From Candidatus Nomurabacteria bacterium (GTDB taxonomy: Bacteria; Patescibacteriota; Minisyncoccia; Phycocordibacterales; UBA9973): 17,639 nt of DNA. This document shows, in pieces, positions 1 to 7,563 of the stretch (its first letter is position 1; every line of letters starts with the position of its first letter). The stretch is taken from contig CALRBJ010000008.1 in NCBI GenBank assembly GCA_943354205.1, positions 1 to 17,639 on the forward strand, written 5' to 3'. A program made the position numbers and the translations under genes. The notes beneath the pieces are model-generated. The model searched no databases. It was not told the DNA's origin and worked only from the letters and a program-made list of their open reading frames with translations.

Positions 1-2
1 TC

Positions 3-1649
3 GGTCGACTTTTTTATTTACAGATAGTGCATGGAGCCAGGTATACCGAAGCCGCTGACCGACAGTATGCCTCTCCTGCTTCGAGTATATTCGATCGAGG
101 GTCTATCTATTTTTCTGGCAAGAACGGAGAAAAAGTTTCTGCTGCCACCCTGATCACTGGTTTTAAAGTATCCATCACTCCTACCCAAATAATCGATCCA
201 GAGTCTGCCTATTTGCAAATTTCTTCGATTATCGAAATAAATCACGATCAGTTTATCGCGAAAGCCAGCAAGGCCGGCGATCCATACGAAGAAGTCGCTA
301 ATCATATCACCAAAGAAAATGCCGACGCCATCTCGGCTCTAAAAATAAAAGGCGTATATATCCACAAAGAAAAGTGGCGCTTTTATCCTGGCCAAAATAT
401 GGCTTCGAAGATAATCGGGCTCGTGGCTTATGCTGGCGATGATCTCGCTGGTCGGGATGGACTAGAGCGTTTTTACAATACTACTCTCTCGCGCACGACC
501 GAGAATCCATACCTAAACTTTTTTGCCGAAGTTTTTACTGATTTGAAGAAAACTTTGAGTTCTGATGCCGAAAAAGAAGGTGACATCGTCACCACCATAG
601 AACCAAATGTCCAAAGTTTCTTGGAGAGCGAGCTTTCCTTGGCGTTGGAGAAATATACTGCTTCCTCTCTCGGTGCGATCGTGATAGATCCAAAGACTGG
701 CGAGATAGTGGCCATGAGCGGACTGCCGGATTTCAATCCAAACGATTTTTCCAAAGAAAAAGATCCGTTGATTTTCTCTAATTCACTCGTGGAATCGGTT
801 TATGAATTCGGCTCGGTCATAAAGCCGATAGTGATGGCGAGTGCCATAGATGCTGGCGTGGTCACCCCAGAGACCATGTATACCGACAAAGGATCGGTCA
901 TCATCGATGGCCACACCATAAACAACTTTGATAAAAAAGCACGCGGGACTGTTTCGATGCAAGAAGTTTTGAATCAGTCGCTCAACACGGGCATGGTCTT
1001 TGTGGCTCAAAAGCTCGGTCCAGACAATGAAAAAAAATATATGCTCTCGTACGGTATAGGGGAGAAGACTGGTATCGATTTGCCAAACGAAACCAAAGGT
1101 CTCGTCTCGAATCTCACCCGTTCTCGTCCGATAGAATTGGCCAATGCCGCCTTTGGGCAGGGTATCGCTCTCACCCCGATCGAAGCTGTGCGAGCATTTT
1201 CGGCGCTAGCAAATGGCGGGCACCTGATCACTCCACACCTAGTAAAAGAAATAGATTATAAAGATGGAGGCAGTAAGAAAATAGAAAATGATATAGAAAA
1301 AATGCCACTCGCCATACTCTCGCCGAAATCTGCCGAAACCATCACCCGCATGCTGGTGACTGTCGTCGATCAGGGCTACAAAGCCTACAATGTGTCGAAT
1401 CCGCGATATTCCGTGGCGGCCAAGACCGGTACGGCGCAAATCGCCGATGAGAAAAATGGCGGCTACTATGCCGATCGGCACACCCACTCACTCTTTGGAT
1501 ATTTCCCAGCTTACGATCCTAAATTCTTAATGTTTATGTTTATCCGCGACCCGCACGGCGTTCAATACTCGATCGAATCCCTCCACGACCCATTCTTCCA
1601 CACCGTAAAATTCCTAATAAATTATTATAATATCCCACCGGATAGATAG
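3..1649 (+). CDS. ftsI: Division penicillin-binding protein, FtsI/PBP2 family transpeptidase (5' partial)
   Basis: This is a class B penicillin-binding protein that cross-links peptidoglycan stem peptides outside the cell membrane. The frame is open to the left edge, and the residues before the first possible GTG (position 27) already match the family (GRLFYLQIVHG), so the start and the membrane anchor lie upstream. Counting from the GTG, the pedestal/dimerisation part has the FDRGSIYF motif (residues 23-30). The transpeptidase domain carries all three signatures: SVIK with the nucleophile at Ser263, SLN at 318-320 and KTGTAQ from Lys466. No PASTA domain follows. The partner SEDS protein FtsW, with MraY and MurG, lies about 12 kb downstream, so the usual cell-wall cluster appears split. 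FtsI is preferred over PBP2 (MrdA) because of the later FtsW and the SpoVD-like middle region, but an elongation PBP cannot be excluded. The stop is followed at once by the promoter of the next gene. Confidence 0.87.
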   Translation, partial: GRLFYLQIVHGARYTEAADRQYASPASSIFDRGSIYFSGKNGEKVSAATLITGFKVSITPTQIIDPESAYLQISSIIEINHDQFIAKASKAGDPYEEVANHITKENADAISALKIKGVYIHKEKWRFYPGQNMASKIIGLVAYAGDDLAGRDGLERFYNTTLSRTTENPYLNFFAEVFTDLKKTLSSDAEKEGDIVTTIEPNVQSFLESELSLALEKYTASSLGAIVIDPKTGEIVAMSGLPDFNPNDFSKEKDPLIFSNSLVESVYEFGSVIKPIVMASAIDAGVVTPETMYTDKGSVIIDGHTINNFDKKARGTVSMQEVLNQSLNTGMVFVAQKLGPDNEKKYMLSYGIGEKTGIDLPNETKGLVSNLTRSRPIELANAAFGQGIALTPIEAVRAFSALANGGHLITPHLVKEIDYKDGGSKKIENDIEKMPLAILSPKSAETITRMLVTVVDQGYKAYNVSNPRYSVAAKTGTAQIADEKNGGYYADRHTHSLFGYFPAYDPKFLMFMFIRDPHGVQYSIESLHDPFFHTVKFLINYYNIPPDR

Positions 1650-1651
1650 TG

Positions 1652-1667
1652 TGGTATAATTTAAAAA
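1652..1667 (+). promoter_or_regulatory. Extended -10 promoter of the EamA gene, predicted leaderless
   Basis: TGG-TATAAT occupies 1652-1660 and is followed by exactly 6 nt (ttaaaa) before the ATG at 1667. Initiation about 7 nt after a -10 box would fall on the A of the start codon. The box begins 3 nt after the ftsI stop codon. I see no convincing -35 hexamer; the TGn extension may replace it. The box is visible; the transcription start is inferred. Confidence 0.7.
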
Positions 1668-2587
1668 TGCAAAATTGGTTTTTAGTGGCTCTTGCAGCAC
1701 CATTTCTTTGGTCGCTGGTTACGATTATAGATAAATTTTTAGTTTCAAAATACACAAAAGGTAAAGAATTTTCTGCTGGTTCTTTGGTGCTTTTTTCAAG
1801 CTTTGTTGGTGTCGTAGTTGTCGCTTTAATTGGTATCACTACCCCGGATATTTTTATTATCCCCATTACTGACAAACTTCTCCTTTTATTAGGCGGGGCG
1901 CTCGGGGTCGTTTGGGTTATTTTTTATTTACATTCTCTAGAAATAGAAGAAGTTTCCACAGTCAGTCTTTGGATGCTTCTCATCCCTGTTTTCGGGTATT
2001 TATTAGGCCATTGGTTTTTAGGAGAAGTTTTGACCAAAAAACAATTTCTTGGGTCACTTATCATTTTAGCTGGGGCGATAATTCTTTCTATCGATTTTAC
2101 AAAACAGAAAATTTCTTTTAAGTGGCGCATCGCGATACTTATGGGGCTTGCTTCTCTAATTTATGCGGGCACGGGGGTCATTTTTAAATTTGTTACATAT
2201 GAAAATAGTTTTTGGGTCTCCGCTTTTTGGGAGCATTTAGGGCTTTTCTTAAGCGGCCTTTTCATATTTATTTTTATTCCTAAATATCGTCGAGATTTTA
2301 TGAATATGACTATAAGTGGCGGTAGAAGAATTTTTCTTTTTAATTTTTTGGGCGATATTATGACTGTCGTTGGAAATTTGGTAACTTATGGAGCTGTATT
2401 AATCGCTCCTATAACCCTTGTTTATCTTGTAAGCACTTTCCAGCCTATAATTACTCTTGGCATGACATTTGTGTGTACAATGTTTTTCCCGCTTGTTGTA
2501 TCAGAAGACTTTTCTCAAAAAAATATTGTGCCAAAGCTTATTGCTGTGGCGGTAATGATTGGTGGCAGCGCCGTCCTGTTTATGTAA
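1667..2587 (+). CDS. EamA/DMT-superfamily membrane transporter
   Basis: This 306-aa, very hydrophobic protein has about ten membrane segments arranged as two EamA-like halves, the layout of drug/metabolite transporter superfamily permeases. The start MQNWFLVALAAPFLWSLV and the internal GYLLGHWFLGEVLTKKQFLGSLIILAG region are typical of EamA proteins: a conserved Glu between helices, then a repeat-closing Gly-rich helix. The substrate cannot be predicted; relatives export amino acids, nucleosides or metabolites, or are uncharacterised. A GTG at 1649 in the same frame would overlap the ftsI stop, but the ATG at 1667 is preferred because it begins at the first membrane helix and sits 6 nt after a TATAAT box. 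The gene is AT-rich compared with ftsI and opens a low-GC block reaching to about 4700. Confidence 0.82.
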   Translation: MQNWFLVALAAPFLWSLVTIIDKFLVSKYTKGKEFSAGSLVLFSSFVGVVVVALIGITTPDIFIIPITDKLLLLLGGALGVVWVIFYLHSLEIEEVSTVSLWMLLIPVFGYLLGHWFLGEVLTKKQFLGSLIILAGAIILSIDFTKQKISFKWRIAILMGLASLIYAGTGVIFKFVTYENSFWVSAFWEHLGLFLSGLFIFIFIPKYRRDFMNMTISGGRRIFLFNFLGDIMTVVGNLVTYGAVLIAPITLVYLVSTFQPIITLGMTFVCTMFFPLVVSEDFSQKNIVPKLIAVAVMIGGSAVLFM

Positions 2588-2592
2588 AAATG

Positions 2593-2608
2593 TGCTAAAA
2601 TTAATTTA
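2593..2608 (+). promoter_or_regulatory. Extended -10 promoter of the Cys-rich protein gene, predicted leaderless
   Basis: TGC-TAAAAT spans 2593-2601, with 6 nt (taattt) before the ATG at 2608. This is the same spacing as at 1667, 7487 (minus), 7599 and 13078. It lies in the 20-nt gap after the EamA stop. No clear -35 element is seen. Confidence 0.62.
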
Positions 2609-2973
2609 TGGAAAAGGCCTCCCAAAAATCTAGAAATATCTTTCTTCGGTTTGTAATTTTAGGATGTATAAGTGCTATTTTCCTTTCTTTCTACTTTTTT
2701 TACTTCGACAAATCTTACAATTTTATAGTTGAGGTCTCATGCAATCCTTCGCATGGCACATGCTTTCAGAGAGATTGTACAATTGATGGCAATTGTCCCC
2801 CAAACAATCTTTCTACTTTTAAAAGATATAGTTTGAGCGCGAATGATTTTAAATCCTGTGCAAACGAAGACTGCACAAATGCTTGCGAAAGCGGAGCTAA
2901 AAAGTGTAAGCCTATAGCATGCACAGAAAATTTAGATATAGGAGAAACATGCACTTCTGACCCAATCCAATAA
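2608..2973 (+). CDS. Cysteine-rich membrane-anchored small protein, unrecognised
   Basis: I do not recognise the family. The 121-aa protein starts with a short basic stretch (MEKASQKSR), then one strong membrane segment (about residues 11-32, rich in Phe, Leu, Ile and Tyr). This fits a type II anchor with the rest outside the membrane. The remaining 80 or so residues are hydrophilic and hold ten cysteines, mostly with Cys-x(2-6)-Cys spacing, which suggests a disulfide-stabilised or metal-binding domain. One more Cys lies in the membrane helix (ILGC); this is not a convincing lipobox because the following residues and position do not fit well. The next gene starts 1 nt after this stop, so the two, and probably the histidine kinase beyond, are likely one transcript from the promoter at 2593-2601. 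A role at the cell surface or as an accessory to the sensor is possible but unproven. Confidence 0.6.
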   Translation: MEKASQKSRNIFLRFVILGCISAIFLSFYFFYFDKSYNFIVEVSCNPSHGTCFQRDCTIDGNCPPNNLSTFKRYSLSANDFKSCANEDCTNACESGAKKCKPIACTENLDIGETCTSDPIQ

Positions 2974-2974
2974 T

Positions 2975-3778
2975 ATGATAAAAATAGGTGATTACGAAAA
3001 AATAATGTCTGATAGAAATTTGTTTAATCAAGTCGTTTATACTCCCTTGTCGGATGCGCTTAGGCTTTTAGATGAACGTCAAAAAGACCCAGTACTCATG
3101 GCAAAAGTTGAAGAATTATTAAAAGGGGATATACCAGAAATATTGAAAAATAAAGTTAAATATGCAGTTCAGTTTCGCCAAATTGCAACACCTAACTACG
3201 AAGGTCAGCATTTTATAAAAATTGCAAAAGAAAATAATTTGAGCCCAATTTTTTTTGAATATTTAGATGATAAGTTTACTTCTAATAATGATTTTAAACA
3301 TTCTTTAGGTCAAATTCATGTTCAAAACAATTTAAATAAAAATGGAGTATATCCAGTAGAAAAAATTACTATAGTAGATTTTGCTGGGCATGATGGTAAT
3401 AGATTAAAAGATGTTGTGACCGTTTGGAAAGAGCCTCTTGTAGATTTTCACAGGAGACTTTTTACTGTACATGGCTATAACGATAAGGATTTAAATTTTT
3501 ACGATGCTTCTATTTGGTTGAAAAACAATGGCGAACGAGCTACTGATTATTATATAAACTTTTTCCTATTATTTAGTTGTTTTGGAATAATTTTTGAAAA
3601 TTTCTTATTAGATGGTTCTGAGGGAGATTTTACAAAAGAAGTAGTTTTGTCTGCTATAGAAAAAGTTGTAAACTTGATAGGGATAAAACCACTTATAGTC
3701 CCCGTTGAACCTATAGATTTAGAAAATGATATGCATTGGATTTCGTATCATCCTAAAATAAAAACCCTAATACCATAA
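2975..3778 (+). CDS. Conserved-type hypothetical protein, 267 aa
   Basis: I cannot name this family. The protein has no signal peptide and looks mixed alpha/beta. The N-terminal 80 residues are mainly helical (SDALRLLDERQKDPVLMAKV region). A hydrophobic, aromatic stretch near residues 195-213 (YYINFFLLFSCFGIIFENF) could be a buried core helix or a single membrane segment. The C-terminal part ends with a Pro-rich strand (KPLIVPVEP) and a His/Trp-containing tail (DMHWISYH). ATG at 2975 lies 1 nt after the preceding stop, and the histidine kinase starts 2 nt after its own stop, so the three genes form a tight set. Its composition is strongly AT-rich (about 22% GC in the line 3241-3300), like its neighbours. 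Its position suggests a link with the sensor kinase, but no function is claimed. Confidence 0.62.
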   Translation: MIKIGDYEKIMSDRNLFNQVVYTPLSDALRLLDERQKDPVLMAKVEELLKGDIPEILKNKVKYAVQFRQIATPNYEGQHFIKIAKENNLSPIFFEYLDDKFTSNNDFKHSLGQIHVQNNLNKNGVYPVEKITIVDFAGHDGNRLKDVVTVWKEPLVDFHRRLFTVHGYNDKDLNFYDASIWLKNNGERATDYYINFFLLFSCFGIIFENFLLDGSEGDFTKEVVLSAIEKVVNLIGIKPLIVPVEPIDLENDMHWISYHPKIKTLIP

Positions 3779-3781
3779 ATA
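3768..3781 (+). promoter_or_regulatory. Weak candidate -10 box before the histidine kinase
   Basis: TAATAC at 3768-3773 is followed by 7 nt (cataaat) and the ATG at 3781. It lies within the end of the upstream gene and has neither a TGn extension nor a visible -35. Translation from the upstream transcript is an equally good explanation. Confidence 0.25.
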
Positions 3782-5445
3782 TGATTGACGCAAATACAAT
3801 ATTAAATACTTGCTATCAAACAGCCATACAATCTAGGGCTATTGCTAGATATTCTCACTTTATACCAATCATAATATCTCTAATTCTAGGTATCTTTGTT
3901 TTTGTAAAATCAAAATTCAATCTTTTTTCTAGGGTTTTCTTGTCTTTTATTGTTGTAGTTTGCCTCTGGCTCTTAGGGGATGTTATAGCTTGGACATCTG
4001 ATAATTACAATCTTGTTTATACCACGTGGTCGTTTCTTGATTATTTGGAAATAGTATTTTTTGTGCTGGGCTTATATTTTGCGATAGTTTCTGTTAAAAA
4101 ATCAGATATTTCGATCTTAAGCAAGATTGCTTTATTTTTCTTAACCTTGCCGGCATTTTATCTGACTATTACGCAACAATCAGTACTCGGTTTTAACCAA
4201 CCAGTTTGCGAAGCTTTTAACAATGATTTTCTAGGGAATTATAAATTAATCGTAGAGGGAATCATTTTGGTTGTTATGTTGGTTTATGCCATAAATCCTA
4301 TTTTTAAAAAAATTTCTTGGAAAAAGAAAAAAGTTGATTTGATTGTAATAGGCTCAATGTTTTTATTCTTATCCACTTTTGGAATTACCGAGTATCTGGC
4401 TTCTACCACCGGCTACTATGAAATGAATTTGTATAGCCTCTTCCTTTTACCAGTATTTTTGATCGTGATAATTTATTCTGTTTTTGAGTTGGATATTTTC
4501 AATTTTCATATTTTGGGCACGCATTATTTGGTTGTCGGTTTGGTAATTCTCTCTGGTGGTCAGCTATTTTTCACAAGCAGCGCAACGGATAAGTTGTTGA
4601 CCTCTTTGACAATCGTATTGACGATATTTTTAAGTATAATTTTATTTAAAAATCTTAAAAGAGAATCAGATCAGCGTGTTCGCATTGAAAAATTATCAGT
4701 TCAATTAGAAGCATCAAATGCTAATCTCGAAATCGCAAACGACAAGCTCAAAGGCCTCGATCGGTTGAAGACGGAGTTTTTGTCGTTGGCCAGCCATCAA
4801 TTGCGAAGCCCGCTGACGGCTATAAAAGGTTATACTTCGATGCTTCTCGAAGGTTCGTATGGCGAGGTCAGCCCTACCCAAAAAGAAACTATCAATAAAG
4901 TGTTTGAATCCAGCCAGCATTTGAGCAAGGTGGTGGAAGATTTGCTCAATGTCTCCAAAATCGAGCAGGGGGGCATGGTCTTTGAATTCGCGCAGGTAGA
5001 TATAGAAAAATTGGTAAAAGATTTAGTTAGCGATTTTGAACTCACAGCGCAAAAGAAAGGCTTAAAAATTTCTTTTGAAACTGACAAAAAAGAAAGCTAT
5101 ATCGCCCGGGCTGATTTGGAAAAATTCCGCCAAGTGGTTCTAAACCTCATCGACAACTCTATAAAATACACCAAGGAGGGTTTTGTAAAAGTTTCTTTGG
5201 AAAGGCCTGCGGATAAAATCTTGATTAAAATTTCTGATTCCGGCATGGGAGTCTCGCCTGAAACCAAAGCCAAACTATTCGAAAAATTCTCGCGCGGGGA
5301 AGCGGGCAAGACGAACACCGGCGGCTCCGGCCTAGGCCTCTATCTCGCCAAAGAAATCGTCACCGCCCATGGTGGCACCATCTCTATCGATTCCGAAGGT
5401 CTCGGCAAGGGCTCTACATTTACTATTGAAATCAAATCTGCCTAA
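3781..5445 (+). CDS. Membrane sensor histidine kinase
   Basis: This 554-aa kinase would autophosphorylate a histidine and pass the phosphate to a response regulator. The N-terminal 290 residues contain about eight or nine membrane helices with short loops, so the signal is probably sensed in or near the membrane. A coiled coil (about 293-330) leads to the HisKA domain with SHQLRSPL, phosphoacceptor His339. The HATPase domain follows: N box NLIDNSIKYT (Asn459), G1 box SDSGMG (Asp486) and G2 box GGSGLGL (514-520). All catalytic motifs are intact. There is no response regulator in the window, so it is an orphan here. The membrane part is AT-rich like the two genes before it, while the catalytic part is clearly GC-richer; the switch falls in the linker. 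The stop overlaps the recR stop on the opposite strand by 4 nt. Confidence 0.9.
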   Translation: MIDANTILNTCYQTAIQSRAIARYSHFIPIIISLILGIFVFVKSKFNLFSRVFLSFIVVVCLWLLGDVIAWTSDNYNLVYTTWSFLDYLEIVFFVLGLYFAIVSVKKSDISILSKIALFFLTLPAFYLTITQQSVLGFNQPVCEAFNNDFLGNYKLIVEGIILVVMLVYAINPIFKKISWKKKKVDLIVIGSMFLFLSTFGITEYLASTTGYYEMNLYSLFLLPVFLIVIIYSVFELDIFNFHILGTHYLVVGLVILSGGQLFFTSSATDKLLTSLTIVLTIFLSIILFKNLKRESDQRVRIEKLSVQLEASNANLEIANDKLKGLDRLKTEFLSLASHQLRSPLTAIKGYTSMLLEGSYGEVSPTQKETINKVFESSQHLSKVVEDLLNVSKIEQGGMVFEFAQVDIEKLVKDLVSDFELTAQKKGLKISFETDKKESYIARADLEKFRQVVLNLIDNSIKYTKEGFVKVSLERPADKILIKISDSGMGVSPETKAKLFEKFSRGEAGKTNTGGSGLGLYLAKEIVTAHGGTISIDSEGLGKGSTFTIEIKSA

Positions 5446-6095
5446 GATCTATTTTTGAGAGCGTTATCTAATGTGCTTTTGTCTGAATATTCTAGCTCTG
5501 TACCAGTAGAAAGGCCGCGGCCGAGGGAGGATATTTTTATGTTGGCCGGATCGGTTAGGGGAGAGAGGGTTCGGCGGATGTATACATCGGTGTGCTCGCC
5601 TTGCGGGCTGGCTGAAAATGCCAAAATTATTTCTTTGAGTTGACCCTCTACTTTTGAAGGAGAGGGGTCGCTCCCGACTTTGGTCGGGGCGGGGGTGAGG
5701 TCTTTCTTTATTCGCTCCACCAATTCATTTATCCGCACCCTACTTTCAGTCGTCTTTTCCACTATCGGCACCAATCCGCCAAAGACGAAATAAAATCCAT
5801 GATAATTTCCACTGCGCTTTAGCGCTTCCAGGTCACTGTCTTTTTCTACTATTAAAATTTTGTCGGTCTCCACGTTTGGGCTAAAACACAAATTACATTT
5901 TTCGGGGCTGGTAAAAAAGCGAAAACACTTTTCGCATTGGCGGATTTCTTTTTTAATATTTTTTATACCAGAGGAAAGGTTTTCTAAATAGCTAGGGTTT
6001 TTTGAAAGCAGGAAGTACACAAAGCGCCGAGCTTGCCGCTCGCCGATGCCGGGAAATTCCCGAAAGTATTCTGCTAATTTGTCTATATTGTCCAT
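5442..6095 (-). CDS. recR: Recombination mediator RecR with a palindromic-element insertion
   Basis: RecR acts with RecO/RecF in loading RecA at single-stranded gaps. The 217-aa protein shows the expected order: N-terminal helix-hairpin-helix (FPGIGERQARRFVYFLL), a Cys4 zinc site (Cys54, Cys57, Cys67, Cys70), a Toprim domain starting near residue 80 (ILIVEKDSDLEAL), and the C-terminal GRGLSTGTELEY/TLDNAL segment. The usual length is about 200 aa. The excess is explained by a Pro/Ser/Lys-rich block at 132-152, between a Toprim helix (NELVERIKK) and the next strand (LKEIILAFSASPQGEHTDVY). That block is encoded by a palindromic DNA element (5642-5702). The reading frame is kept. The start codon directly follows the dnaB stop with no gap, so recR is probably translated from the dnaB transcript; no strong Shine-Dalgarno is seen. 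Confidence 0.92.
   Translation of the reverse strand: MDNIDKLAEYFREFPGIGERQARRFVYFLLSKNPSYLENLSSGIKNIKKEIRQCEKCFRFFTSPEKCNLCFSPNVETDKILIVEKDSDLEALKRSGNYHGFYFVFGGLVPIVEKTTESRVRINELVERIKKDLTPAPTKVGSDPSPSKVEGQLKEIILAFSASPQGEHTDVYIRRTLSPLTDPANIKISSLGRGLSTGTELEYSDKSTLDNALKNRS
5642..5702. repeat. Palindromic (REP/RPE-like) element inserted in recR
   Basis: The 61-nt segment begins with gaccctct (5642-5649) and ends with gaggtc (5697-5702), an imperfect terminal inverted repeat. Inside are two stem-loops. In the first, gaccctct pairs with agaggggtc (5661-5669) with one bulge. In the second, cccgac (5673-5678) pairs with gtcggg (5683-5688) around a tttg loop. It is G/C-rich compared with the flanks. 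Read on the minus strand it encodes the 21 residues 132-152 of RecR with no stop. Known analogues are REP-type repeats and the Rickettsia palindromic elements that insert in frame into genes. Only this one copy is seen in the window. Confidence 0.7.
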
Positions 6096-7487
6096 TTAAA
6101 AATCATCCAGCGCTCCGTGCGACATTGGCGCTTTTTCAAAATCGGCCAAGCTGCTCTTTTCGATCGGTAGGAAGGTTGTGGTCTTTTCGTCGAAGTAGAG
6201 CTCTACTTTACCCACAGGTCCATTGCGGTGTTTTTCTATCAAAATCTCCACGATGTTTGTTTTCTCTGATTCATCTTTGTATTTGTCTTCGCGGTGGATA
6301 AACATAACCACGTCGGCGTCTTGTTCGATCGAACCCGAGTCGCGCAAATCCGAAAGGCGAGGGCGGCCACCGCGGCTCTCCACATTACGCGAGAGCTGCG
6401 AGAGGGCCAGCACCGGCACATCGAGCTCTTTGGCCAAGCCCTTTAGCGATCGAGATATTTCGGTGACCTGGTTTACCATTGAGTCGTAATTTTTGCTGGT
6501 AGTCATGAGTTGTAGGTAGTCGACGATGATGAGCCCCAAACCTTTCTCGGCTTTCATTCGGCGAGCCCAAGCGCGCATGCGGGTGATAGAGTTGCCCGAT
6601 TCGTCGTTTATGATTATCGGCGCGCGCGAGAGCTTGTCTATCGCGTCGCGCAAGCGAGAAAATTCAGTATCCAAAGAAAGTTTTCCTGTTCTTAAATTAA
6701 AAGCATTCACCCTACTCTCCGCGGCCATCAGGCGGTCGACGAGTTGCTGGGTCGACATTTCCATCGAGAATATTCCCACTGGCACATTGTGCTTGGTGGC
6801 GGCCATGCGGGCGATGTCGAGGGCGAGAGTGGTTTTACCCATCGAAGGGCGAGCGGCCAGGATGACCAGATCGGATTTTTGCAAACCCGAGAGCAAATCG
6901 TCGAGCGCTGGAAACCCCGTCGGCACTCCGCGCAGCTCGCCTTTGTTTTCGTGCAGTCGCTCCAAACGCTCCCATGCTTCTCCAAGCGCTTCTTTGATGC
7001 CGACAAATTTTTGATTCTTTGGCGCAGATACAACCGAGAATATTTTTCTCTCCGCCGTATCCAAAATTTCTTCTATCGCTGTATCATTTTCATCAAACGC
7101 TAAATTGGAAACAAAATCGGCCGACTCGATGAGCGAGCGAAGCAAAAACTTCTTCAAAACAATTTCGGCGTAGTGTTTTACATTTGTAGAAGAGGGCACG
7201 ACCGAGACGAGCTCTGAAAGATATGTCGCTCCGCCTATACTTTCCAATTGTTTTTTCTCGCGTAGCTTGCTCGACATTGAAAGCAAATCAATCGGTTCGT
7301 TTTTGCCGGCGAGTTCCAGCATCGAGCGGTAGACGATGCGGTGCTTTTCGCTATAAAAAGCTTCGGCCGGTAGCATGTCGTCGATTTCTTTTATCGCGCC
7401 GGCGCGGAGCATGATCGAGCCCAAGACGGCTTTTTCCGACTCCAAGCTCTGTGGAGGTAGGCGCAGATTTTGAGATGGTTTTGGCAT
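6096..7487 (-). CDS. dnaB: Replicative DNA helicase DnaB
   Basis: This is the hexameric ATP-driven 5'-3' helicase of the replication fork. The 463-aa length is normal. The N-terminal helical domain (residues about 8-110, LPPQSLESEKAVLGSIML onward) binds primase and loader. A linker leads to the RecA-like motor, opening with GVPTGFPALDDLLSGL. Walker A is ARPSMGKTT, followed by IFSMEMS. Walker B is LIIVDYLQLM, and the later ALSQLSRNVESR and LRDSGSIEQDADVV motifs are present, as is the KHRNGPVG loop. There is no intein or other insertion. It heads a minus-strand unit with recR, which begins at the very next base after its stop. An extended -10 box lies 6 nt before its ATG, so its mRNA is predicted to be leaderless. 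Confidence 0.96.
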   Translation of the reverse strand: MPKPSQNLRLPPQSLESEKAVLGSIMLRAGAIKEIDDMLPAEAFYSEKHRIVYRSMLELAGKNEPIDLLSMSSKLREKKQLESIGGATYLSELVSVVPSSTNVKHYAEIVLKKFLLRSLIESADFVSNLAFDENDTAIEEILDTAERKIFSVVSAPKNQKFVGIKEALGEAWERLERLHENKGELRGVPTGFPALDDLLSGLQKSDLVILAARPSMGKTTLALDIARMAATKHNVPVGIFSMEMSTQQLVDRLMAAESRVNAFNLRTGKLSLDTEFSRLRDAIDKLSRAPIIINDESGNSITRMRAWARRMKAEKGLGLIIVDYLQLMTTSKNYDSMVNQVTEISRSLKGLAKELDVPVLALSQLSRNVESRGGRPRLSDLRDSGSIEQDADVVMFIHREDKYKDESEKTNIVEILIEKHRNGPVGKVELYFDEKTTTFLPIEKSSLADFEKAPMSHGALDDF

Positions 7488-7502
7488 GCGCTGATTCTAC
7501 CA
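7487..7502 (-). promoter_or_regulatory. Extended -10 promoter of dnaB-recR, predicted leaderless
   Basis: Read on the minus strand, TGG-TAGAAT (7502 down to 7494) is followed by 6 nt (cagcgc) and the dnaB ATG at 7487. The spacing equals that of the plus-strand leaderless candidates. A weak -35-like tttaac lies 17 nt further upstream (7522-7517). It is divergent from the trpS promoter. Confidence 0.68.
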
Positions 7503-7563
7503 TGGCTGTGCAAGCGGTTAAAAACCCAAAAAACTAATAAAGCTGGGGTTAATATGGGGAAAA

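Noticed and set aside
6526..7014. 162-aa open frame on the plus strand opposite dnaB
   Set aside because: It is an antisense shadow of a strongly conserved helicase gene, with Ser/Arg-rich low-quality sequence and no promoter box or family match.
7516..7552. Two ggttaa direct repeats 31 bp apart (7516-7521 and 7547-7552) in the dnaB-trpS divergent region
   Set aside because: A 6-nt match in AT-rich DNA is expected by chance often enough; no flanking symmetry supports an operator.
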